Assembly: GCF_002775205.1 (NCBI RefSeq)
Contig: NC_036457.1
Span: 8,386,024 to 8,450,023 of the forward strand
DNA: 64,000 nucleotides
Reading direction: 5' to 3'
From: Xiphophorus maculatus
Taxonomy: Eukaryota; Chordata; Actinopteri; Cyprinodontiformes; Poeciliidae
The notes beneath the pieces are model-generated. The model was not told where the DNA came from, made no database searches, and worked only from the letters and a program-made list of their open reading frames with translations. The position numbers were made by a program, and so were the translations under genes. Shown one piece after another: positions 1 to 15,673 of this stretch (its first letter is position 1; the number at the start of each line of letters is the position of its first letter).

Positions 1-33
1 CGTTAAGAAAGGGGACTCTAACTCAGCCCAAAG

Positions 34-2536
34 ATGCGGTTATCCCTGACGGTGTCCGTGGTTTTAGCACTGGGATTAATCCTTCCTGAACGGGCGTCGG
101 TAAGTCACCTTCTGCCTTTATATCTTATTAAACAGCGGAGACATGGTGGTTACCTTCGTCTCACGGCTACCTTCCTCACTTCCTGTTCAGCAATAACTTT
201 GAGCCAAAAATGTCTCCGAGTTAAAACAGTTTGGAGGTTTTAAACTTTCCAACTAAAGCTACATTTCGGTGACTGAAGGCACTCATTGGCTCAGGTGTAT
301 TATTGACCTGTTTATTGGGTGTGGTACAATATGACACAACGTTATTAAGCCCTATATTGTTTTCCTGATAAAGGTAGCTATGCTTACAAATTGAACGTAT
401 GCACTATATTTTTAGAACTCAAAAGAATGCTGTCCTGACACACCTTGATTTTTCTTTCACAGGTCTTGCAAAATGTAAATGCTAAACAATTGTTGGACAC
501 ATAGAGATATACAGTACATCTGTTATATGTTTCATTAATCATATGTTTTGAAATCTAAATAGTACGCTTCACTTTAAGGTTTTAAGAAACTTTGAATTGA
601 GGAAATTCAAGGTTTATTTGTTTTTGTTTTTTTTGCTGTCACAATGCACCAGTTAGAAATAGCTGACATCTCACAAGGCATAGATTTATTTCTTAAGTTA
701 TAGCCACAAAACTAAAAGAAGATGTTTGATCACATTTTCTTTGCTATGCTTTGAATTGTAACTTAAAGCAAAATGGAAAAGTTTGTGCTTCAGGGATTTT
801 TTTTTCTCATATTTTGGCCTCAATCTTCGGTCTATTAGGATTTTATGTGACAGACCAGCACAAAGTAGCACATATTGAATGGAAAGCATCTTTGAATTTT
901 TTTTCCAGTATAGCCCCAGATTCTCAATTGCAATTACATCTGAATTTTAACTAGGCCATCCTAACATAAGAATATGCTTTGATCTAAACAGTTCTTTTGA
1001 AACTCTGGTTGTTTACGGTCATTTCTTGTTGCTCCAGTTTGCAGCCTCAAACCACTTTTACTTCCAGGATTGTTCATGTATTTAACTCCATCCATCTTCT
1101 CATCAATATTAACCAACTTACAACTTCTTTATCACTGCGGAAGAAAAGTATCCCTACAGCATGATGCTGCCATCACCCTGATGTGTTCAGGTTGATGTGC
1201 AGGGTCAGTTTTCATTCTACAAGATGCAGTACTTTGTGTTGGTCTGTCACAGATAAATTCCAATAAAATATGTGTAAGTTTAGAAGCTGTAAAGGGGTGT
1301 GAATAGTTTGGAACTGCACTATAATTATAAGCAGTTACTGTAGCTTCCCTAAGTTTATTGTAGAGCTGTAAGTGGGTGTTGGGAAGTCTGACACAGATCA
1401 TGACGTCCTATGGTATTTTCTGATAAGTATGTGCGGTTCTTACAGTTTTATGAAATGCATTTTTGCATTTATCAGTTCTTTACAGACCATTAATAAACAA
1501 TATTTAAACGTCTACATTTATGTTTGCTTCTGGTTTACAAATTAATTTGCAAAACCCCCAAAATTGTTGCTAACTTAAAAAGGTGGAGTTATGCAATCAT
1601 GCATTGTTATCTACTCACGAGTGTTTACTGGTGATGACTACCTGGATCATTATGGGATTGTCAGGGGAAGTTTGTCACCTTGGCAATATTCATTTCCTTA
1701 TTGCTCTGTTATCTTCCTTATAACCTTGTATTATTCAGTGACTTGTTTATATGCTAAAAAATGTATTTTTTTTCCTCCATGAAATAAGCTTTATGGACCT
1801 CCAGAGGACTGGGAGGGATCTGGGTATGACCTGGATGGTTCTGGTTCTGGAAATGATCCAGAACAAGGTATATTCATGTGCTTCCTTTGACCAACTATTA
1901 TAAATAATCACTTTAATTTCTTTCCCTAAATATTCTCAAAACACTTTTGTCCTTGTTTCTCATTTGCTTTCTTGCCTGATGAAATTACAAATTTCCAAAG
2001 AGGGGACCAACAACAATCCTGACCCAGATATTGTACCAAACCCTGTAAATGGAAACACAAATTCTGCCAAAGTATGACCCATTTAAATATATACATATAC
2101 TGTATATCCTGTTTCATTGCATTTGATGTAGTTGATTATGCAGTAAATAATGCAATGTCTTTTTGTTTTGCTTTAGAGCTCTTCAGTGCTGAATGTGGGG
2201 ATATCACACAGGCATGACGTAGATGCTGCAACAGAATTGATTGTTATCTCAAACAGCAACAGCTTACTGGAAAACAAAGAGATCGTTGCAGGTACTGTGG
2301 GATGCATGCGTACTGAAAGTGATAAAGCTGTAGAGTGTGAATTTGAATTTAGCTCAGTAGTTTGGTTTACGTCCACAGCTGCCATTGCAGGGGGACTAGC
2401 TGGAGCAACAATAGGAGTTCTGCTATCAGTGTTCCTGATTTACAAATGGAGGAAGAAACACAAAGAAGAACATATTCAGAACAAGGCTTCAAATGAAGAA
2501 TATCACAAACCCACTCGGGAAGTAGCTTTTATTTAA
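34..2536 (+). CDS. sdc1: Syndecan-1-like transmembrane proteoglycan (five exons, 162 aa)
   Basis: Exons read 34-99, 1789-1867, 2001-2071, 2177-2291 and 2379-2536; all phases join. Exon 1 is a 22-residue signal peptide (MRLSLTVSVVLALGLILPER...). Exon 2 carries three Ser-Gly glycosaminoglycan sites in PPEDWEGSGYDLDGSGSG, close to the human SDC1 start (PPEDQDGSG...SGSG). Exon 4 ends in LLENKEIVA, the juxtamembrane motif of syndecans. Exon 5 gives the membrane span with a GxxxG (GGLAG) and a 25-30 residue tail. The last 88-bp intron (2292-2378) stays open, so a naive ORF runs through it. Family role: heparan-sulfate co-receptor at the cell surface. Odd: the tail lacks the conserved DEGSY (C1) and ends KPTREVAFI instead of EFYA (C2), and the ectodomain is much shorter than in mammals. 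Linkage to laptm4a and matn3 supports sdc1. The link from exon 1 to exon 2 is inferred from phase and SDC1 exon structure. Confidence 0.72.
780..1312 (-). mobile_element. Decayed Tc1/mariner-type copy in sdc1 intron 1
   Basis: The ends form an inverted pair: ATGTGACAGACCAGCACAAA near 843 faces its near-complement near 1230-1252. Between them lie stretches typical of the minus-strand Tc1 transposase of fish, such as CTAGGCCATCCTAACATAAG and CATGATGCTGCCATCACC. The copy is short and has no usable reading frame. Exact ends are uncertain. Confidence 0.55.
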
Positions 2537-2739
2537 CTGTCACATCCACGTTGGATTGAAATCTTTAAAATACCCTGGGGTGTCTCGGTCTTCCTGATTG
2601 TAGAGAGCTGCTATTGATGAATTTTCTCAAAGGAGAAAATTATCAATGTTTTTTTTTTCTTGCACTTAATTCAAAATTTTCACTAGAAAGTGTTCACACC
2701 CATTCACTTTTGTCCTATATTAACGGTTTTAATTCTAAA

Positions 2740-3192
2740 ATAGTTTTTGAGTATTTTTTTTCTTAGAGATCCTAGATATTTACATCCTTTCCCTGATTTT
2801 TGCCTCAACACAATCTCAGAGGTCTACTGACCTTTCCTTTGACTTTGTTGGTTGAGTTCTGCTATATAAATTGTCAACTTTGAGACTCTTTTATGCGAGA
2901 TTGTTCATCTCCAAATCATGTCTGATATATTAATTTTAGCAGAGGTGAAGATGCATCTGAGCTCAGATTCAATTGTACTAGCAAAGTCTGTGCATACTTG
3001 TGAACCTGTAATGTTAACATTTTTATATTTTCTTTCTATAAAAACACCTTAAGAATGTTTGCACTTTGTCATTATGAATTAATTTTTGTACAAATTTTCC
3101 ATAAAAAATAAAATCCATTTGGGATCAGACTGTACTGTAGCAAAATAAGTGAAAAAGAAGGGGTGTGAATACTTCCTGGAGGTATTGTATCT
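2740..3192 (+). mobile_element. Tc1/mariner 3'-terminal remnant
   Basis: The order of landmarks follows the 3' part of a common fish Tc1 family: CTCCAAATCATGTCTGATAT, then GATGCATCTGAGCTCA, GCACTTTGTCATTATGAATT, and a terminal GGGGTGTGAATACTTCCTGG. There is no coding potential left. The judgment rests on remembered consensus. Confidence 0.5.
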
Positions 3193-3846
3193 GTTAATTT
3201 AACGTTATGTCTGTGATTAAATGTGATTAAAAATGTTTCAAGGACCTCATTCTGCCTGTGTTTGAGAAATATCTAATATGTGTATATAATATTCATTAAT
3301 CTAGAAGTATAAACTGCTAAGCTAAGCTTTGACTTTATTTACCCTGGATTTTGTCTGTTCTATATTATCCTTCACATTGGTTTGAAATGAGATACAATGC
3401 ACAATTTGACTTATCAGTCAGTAGCAATTTCCATTGTTTTTTGTAGCACAATAAAAAGTATGAAGGAAAAATGGGGAAAGTGGGTGAAACTTGTGGCAGC
3501 TTGTATCTCTTTTTCAGAGCCTTTTAGGTTTTTACTACATTAAAATGTTGATTAGTTTGTGTTGTCACTGAGATGCCTGAAAAATAATAATACTTAGATT
3601 TTTAGTGAAATCTCAGTGCTCTTTTTGCAGGTTCCAGATGTTGGTTTTATGTATTTTTGTTTGCTTTCTGGCACTTACAAAAATAAAATTATGGTGTCAT
3701 TAAAGTTGTGTATGGGCTGATCCAGTGCTAAAAGGGCAGTGCAAAAATGTTCACCCTTACCCTTTATTTTGCTAAATTATACAATATACGTTAAAAAGTC
3801 TTCAATATAACTGGATTTTTAGTGTTTTATAATGTACTATTTCCTG

Positions 3847-3887
3847 TATAATGTGTCTCCTAGTGTGTAGGAGACACATTTATTATA
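3847..3887. repeat. Short inverted repeat (hairpin)
   Basis: TATAATGTGTCTCCTA is followed after 4 bases by TAGGAGACACAT and then TTATTATA, giving a stem of about 12 uninterrupted pairs plus an imperfect extension. It could be a MITE scar or a hairpin in the sdc1 3' region. No function is assigned. Confidence 0.5.
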
Positions 3888-4111
3888 AAGTACATTTATA
3901 ATAACATGATATGTCTTAAGATATTGGATGAAAACTTATTAGAATTGACAATTTGTGCAATATTAAAACGATAGATGTCATTTTTTCTCACATTTTTGTT
4001 TGCACTTAAAGAAATTGGAACTTAAGATGCTTAAAGTTGTTTTTGTGTGAATTCAATGCTGGTTCATCACTTGAATTGGGAACTCTTGAGGTTGACTGTG
4101 TGTTGTGGGTC

Positions 4112-4181
4112 CATGCAAACAAAAATGCAAACTGCATTTTTGTTTGCATGAAATGGACCATTTCCATTCCTGGAAATGGTC
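4112..4181. repeat. Two adjacent hairpins
   Basis: First arm pair: CATGCAAACAAAAATGCA with TGCATTTTTGTTTGCATG, a near-perfect 18-bp stem with a very short loop. Second arm pair: GGACCATTTCCA with TGGAAATGGTC. The outer GTCCATGCAAAC can also pair with GTTTGCATGaaatGGAC. ORFs open on both strands here, a by-product of the palindromic layout. Confidence 0.55.
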
Positions 4182-4827
4182 AGATACCTGGACTGAACTT
4201 AAAAAGAAAGAATAGTAAATATCTCCTGAGAAAACTGTTAAGACTTTCAAAAAAAGTCTGTGTAACTGTTTCTCAGGACCAAGTGTCCTTAGAACCAAGA
4301 AGATCATGTCATACAATTTAATGTTGTTATATTTAATAAATCAAAATGTCAAAAGTTGATTAATTTTAGGCGTTTAGTTCACAAAGTGAAACATATTTCA
4401 TGTTTTCATACAGATGAAATCTGGTGATTATGACAGAGTATCACATTATACTAAAAAAGCAAACATTTTTAATACAGAAATGTGGGCTTAATGAAGAAAT
4501 ATGTTTAATACCTTCTTAAAAGTTATTTTTCAAAAGATACTTTGCATCTGATAAAAGCATGGCAAGCAGCTGGCCACTGGTACTGAGCCTTTAGGCAAGA
4601 TTTGTTGTGAATTTTATACTTTATAAATAAAATAAATGTAATTTGATCTACTTTAATTAAGTATCCTGTTAAATCCTTTTTGATCAAAAGATTTAACAGG
4701 ACTTCTTTATTTTAATCTTTATTATTCAGAAGATCATTGTTCATCAAGCTTAATATAAAGTTATACGTCCTTATAAAGTTGTTGGTCCTCCACCCAGGAC
4801 TACATGAGTCTGGCATAAGAACAACTA

Positions 4828-4880
4828 ATCCCACAATGCACTTCAGCAGGAAAAGGAGGAGCTTTACTACGTTTCCCATA
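4828..4880 (+). promoter_or_regulatory. Two ZNF143/THAP11-type promoter motifs before the THAP gene
   Basis: ATCCCACAATGCACT at 4828-4842 and ACTACGTTTCCCATAA at 4866-4881 resemble halves of the ACTACA..TCCCAGAATGCA element bound by ZNF143 and THAP11/HCF-1 in vertebrate promoters. They lie 145-200 bp upstream of the ATG at 5025, where a core promoter is expected. The match is by eye only. Confidence 0.45.
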
Positions 4881-5024
4881 ACATTACACACGGATACCCC
4901 GGCGCCATTGCGATAGTACGAAGAACCAGTAATCAGCATTCCACAACGTTTCTTTCCAACCGCTAATAAAAATCAAGAAGAAGAAGAAGCACTCCACTAC
5001 ATTGACCGCACGAAGAGAACCACG

Positions 5025-6012
5025 ATGGTGGTGTATTGTTGGGTTAAAGGGTGTAAAAGCAGAGGCGACAAAAAAGTGAAGAGGAGTTTTCACTACATCC
5101 CCAAAGTCAGAACAACAGAAGGTGAGCAAACTTTGCGACTTAGCATCGAGCGTCGACGAGTGTGGCTAGCTAATATCCGGAGGAAAGAGCAACCTTCCAG
5201 TACATCACGGATTTGCTCCGATCACTTTATTAGCGGTAAGGACATTTTTAAAAAGTTTTGAAAAATAACCATATTGTCAGTGCTGTCAGTCAATATTCAA
5301 CTGGTTGCTGGGAAAAACTGTACTTTGTAGGCAGACCTGCAGACTTGTACGACAGATCCAACCCAGATTGGGCCCCTACCTTGAAGCTGACCAAAGAAGA
5401 AACTCCCGAGGAAATTGAACTAAGAAGGAGACTCTCTGAAGCCAATTTGAAAAGGTACATTATTTGCTTTTGCAATCAGATTATGTAGTAATGGTGATTT
5501 GATTAACAATATACGGGAAAACGTTTTTGTTCTGTGATTGTAATTATTAATAAAATGTATAATACAAGTAAATACCCCCAAAATAAATCCAGATCACAGT
5601 GTCATGTTTGTAATGCAGTATTTTAGATACGTCATGCATTTATTGTTATTGTGCCTTCATATGAGAATTATTCCAGTTTCCTTGTTGTTACGACAGATAT
5701 CAAAGAGCGAAGTACCGATCTCACAGAAAGAACAAGATTAATGCAGCCACTGCCTTGCTGGATCATCACTATGCGCAGGGAGCAAGCTTCACTGCATCAC
5801 CACTTCCTGGTTCAGCTTCAAAGCTTCCCGGTCCTATCTCAGATCTTCATTTTGTCAAAACATGGATAGTAATTCCTCATGAACGAATAGTAGCTTCCAA
5901 TGATGATTGTATAAAGGGAGAGGTAGTGAAGACAAGGGCTGAAACAATTAATCAGAGTGATGATGATGATGATGATGATGATGACTCGATTATTGAAGTC
6001 ATCATTGACTAA
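5025..6012 (+). CDS. THAP-domain zinc-finger protein with HCF-1-binding motif (216 aa)
   Basis: Exons 5025-5235, 5331-5454 and 5697-6012 join in phase. Residues 1-90 form a THAP domain, a C2CH zinc-dependent DNA-binding fold: Cys5, Cys10, Pro26, Trp47, Cys64 and His67 followed by Phe68, and the C-terminal box as DWAPTLKL. Residues 134-137 read DHHY, fitting the (D/E)HxY HCF-1-binding motif known in several THAP proteins. The rest is low complexity and ends in an Asp run coded by GAT repeats (about 5959-5984) followed by SIIEVIID. There is no P-element transposase core, so it is a small host-type THAP gene. The start is chosen because MVxxC is the usual THAP N-terminus. A poly(A) signal AATAAA lies at 6221-6226. 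No specific THAP number can be assigned. Confidence 0.8.
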
Positions 6013-7079
6013 TTTTAGTCCAGTTAAAAATTTTAATTTAAAATAAAAAATTATTTTTAAATTTTTAACTGGATAATACAGACTCTGCAAATGCTATTTT
6101 CTGAAAAACAACACAGTCGGAGTGGATACTGAGCTAAAACTGTACAAAAAACATCTATATATTTTTCATATAAGTTGAACAACCTTCTTCACCTGTAAAT
6201 ATGTGCTACCTAGAACCTAAAATAAAATCTCCTACATGTTTTGCATTATTCCATTGTTTGGCTAATCCAAAGAATTGTCAACAGATTAGCCTTAAACTGA
6301 ATGGATAAGTCAAGCAGACTGAGCTGAGCTTTTCACATGTTGACATTAAAAGTATTTTTGTAGCTACAAATGCATCCTTTGCAACAGTTGATCACATGTA
6401 CACTAAAGGAATGGTACGTTATTGCACTTTAGGCAATAAAATGCTTATTTCCTTGTTTAAAAATGAATTTAATCAATTTGTTTATTTGCATTGTTTATGT
6501 ATTTTTAATGTTACACGAACTACCAGAACCGTAGGGCTCACTGCATTTCCAGATTTTCAATATTGAATGTTTATAACCTTTTTCAATCTTAACTTTACTA
6601 GAGGTCAGATGATCCAAAACTGACCCCTTGTTGTTACACTGTCAAGTAATAAAAAGTTTTCACATGCTTTTATTTAACGAAGATGGAAGCCAACTGATAC
6701 TTCTCTGGGTATTTTATTCAAAGCAGATAAGATGTGGGAACATAATCATACAATGGGGAGACAGGGCACTTATTTCACATAGAGAATATCATTAATACCA
6801 TACAATGATGTGTCAACAAAAACATTTGGTTCATAAAGAGGACATATTTATTTACTCGAATATAAACTCTCTACATGATCAATTAAAATTACCCCTTTTA
6901 AATGACAGTTTTTCCTGAACATTGTAAATATTACACTTGTGAAATTGATCTAGCCTCCCTTGTACCATTGGTGGTGTTTATGCTTTAAATTTTGACACAA
7001 AATTCCGCTACACTTTGCATTGTATTATTTAAATTGTTATTGAAGTTTAAAAACATTGATGGGGGGAATGTAGACTGAC
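6013..7079. other. THAP 3' UTR and intergenic DNA
   Basis: It begins with the long AT palindrome and the AATAAA at 6221 that likely ends the THAP transcript. From about 6230 to 7080 it is AT-rich with no ORF of note and no repeat I recognise. Confidence 0.5.
6020..6072. repeat. AT-rich palindrome just after the THAP stop
   Basis: The arms CCAGTTAAAAATTT (6020-6033) and AAATTTTTAACTGG (6059-6072) are exact reverse complements of 14 bases, with an AT-rich middle that can pair further. It starts 8 bp after the TAA and so would sit in the 3' UTR as a hairpin. Confidence 0.65.
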
Positions 7080-7253
7080 GTTACGACAGATGGTTTGTTT
7101 TTAATCTACCTTGTGCGCAGCCGCAGATCGTCGGGGGGGGGGGGAGTGGTGGGCGTTTCTCCGCGGTCGTTAGCTGACTGTTGATGCTGAGAAGATTTTT
7201 TCCGACGTTTCCTGCCAACTCTCCAGATGTTTCTCCCTACACTCGTAGAGGAC
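7080..7253 (+). promoter_or_regulatory. GC-rich promoter / 5' UTR of laptm4a
   Basis: A sharp local rise in GC and CpG with a run of about 12 G at 7133-7144 and CGCGG-type motifs, directly before the laptm4a ATG. There is no clear TATA box, as usual for a housekeeping CpG promoter. An upstream in-frame ATG at 7227 lies inside it. Confidence 0.5.
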
Positions 7254-13812
<6,559 letters not shown>

Positions 13813-15673
13813 TCACCAGCCGTGTCACCAGAACACGCACATGCACACCCAGCCATCATATGCATTCCTACATTCCCCCCCATCTAAACACCATGAAGCC
13901 CTTATCCCCCCTCTGAACCCTCTGTGTCTGTGTGAGTCCTTTAAAAAGGTTCTGTTCAATCTCTCCGCTGTATTTCTTTTAGTGTTTATAGAGCATCCTG
14001 GAGATGTGATGGGGGAAAAAAATGTGGGAAAATTAAAATGTATGTGATAATGAATGGATGAATGCGGTGTTTGAAAAAGCATTGGAAGGAACCCCCTCTA
14101 CCTTTTCTACCCTAAGCCCTCAGCCCTTTTTTAAGTCTTAGTAAAAGGGATATGTGAAAAAAAATTGCTTGAAATTTGCTCATCAATCCAGCACCATTTT
14201 ATTGATAGATCAATATATGAACTACTAAAGAATTGTTAAACTATGACAATCTGCTTCTTAGAGCTCTTATTGTTAAGTTGTATTGCAGTTTTCTGCTGTT
14301 TAAGACCTAAAATATTCCACCTCTGTTCTGATTTGAATCTTTAGCACATTTTTTTGTCTGTATTTATTTAGCTTCGCAGTAGTACGGTTCAAAGCGTCAT
14401 CAGCGCTTTGCTGCAGTAGCGTGTGAGCAAAGCTGCTGAGTTTTTTTTATTTTTTTTTTCAGCTGGAACTGAAGGTGAGAAGAACACTGATCGTTTTTTT
14501 CTCTCCCTCTTTCTCGCCTGACGTGTGGAGATTAACGGCTAGTCTTGTGAACATTAGTTGTTGCATGCTTATCAACGCAATCCACCCATTGCTTTATTGG
14601 TAATGATTTAAATCCCTGTGAAAAAAACTGTTGACTTAAATAAATGTGTCAGAACAATGTGAGGATCTTTTGACTTTTCTTTCCCCCACTTATGTCCCAA
14701 AGGCTCATCTTTCATACCTCAGACTATTCTAGTTTTGTTTTATGCCATTCCCTTAAATTTATCTCTTAAACTGGCATGTAACATTCTTCTGTTTAATCTC
14801 AACTTGCACATACACTCTGTAAATCTGTTTTTTATGGAAAACTGGCTAGTTGAGACATAAAAAGTGTTAGAAGATGGTGGGGTCAGAAGAGACCACAATT
14901 CAACTCCTTTACTTCCAGTCAAACAAATACTAATCCTCATTATGAACCAAGTTGGTCATGCTGTTGGGATGTGTTTTTGTTTGCTTTTTTTAGCAAATAC
15001 AAGAAAACTAGTAAAAGTCCAAGCCCAGCTAATGACTATTAAAGAGAGTCCAATCTGTTGGACTCTCCATGCAGTCCAACAGATGCCGATTTTTCTCATT
15101 GATGTTGGGGATTAAGATTAAAGAATTAATGCTTATATTTTTCGCTCAACTTGAAAATCAGATTTTTAGAAATGCATGCGGCATTTCCAGATGCCACATT
15201 GACCTACTATTTTTTTTTTTTATTGGAAGGTTTTTATACAAAGTTGAAAACTTGTAAAGACCAAAAATAACCATATGAAAGTATGAACATGATGTTTATT
15301 GTAAAACTACACAGATTCCTAATGTTTATTGTCAAATTGAAAAGAAAACAAATGAACGGCTTTCCTTTAGAGGAAAGATTTAAAAAATATATATACATGA
15401 GAAGGGGAAAAAAATAAAAGAATGAGCGAATGCATTAAACATGGCTTAAAGGAATCACACTTGAGGAAAAACAGCCTTTTAGACCCTCCTTGACAAATAT
15501 TTGTTCTCCCTATCCTGCAAGCCCTTTGGATTGGGTGGGCAGTGTGACACGTCCCTCTTCAGATCTTCTCATATGTGGAAGTGGGCGATCTTCTGCAGAG
15601 TGGAGCAGGATACTGCAGAAACCCTGACCCTGAAAAGACACACAAAAACCTGGCTCTGCTAAATGATCTAAAG
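13813..15673. other. laptm4a 3' UTR, then matn3 upstream region
   Basis: 13813 to about 14660 is the laptm4a 3' UTR, ending near AATAAA 14639-14644. A perfect 10-bp stem, GAGAGTCCAA with TTGGACTCTC, sits at about 15045-15068. 15500-15673 is the probable matn3 5' UTR and promoter. No other gene seen. Confidence 0.5.

Larger units (their letters stand above)
2537..4711. other. sdc1 3' flank, no further gene seen
   Basis: AT-rich DNA after the sdc1 stop. It contains a Tc1-like 3' remnant, several short hairpins (entered separately) and scattered AATAAA strings, for example inside the remnant near 3105 and near 3681. I cannot say which ends the sdc1 transcript. No coding region found on either strand. 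Confidence 0.5.

Noticed and set aside
2186-2536. A single 116-codon ORF as the syndecan 3' coding unit
   Set aside because: It reads through an 88-bp intron (2292-2378) that happens to stay open. Splicing restores KEIVA-AAIAGG, the expected syndecan junction.
4053-4321. ORFs of 87-94 codons on both strands
   Set aside because: They arise from the palindromic layout and have no known motif.
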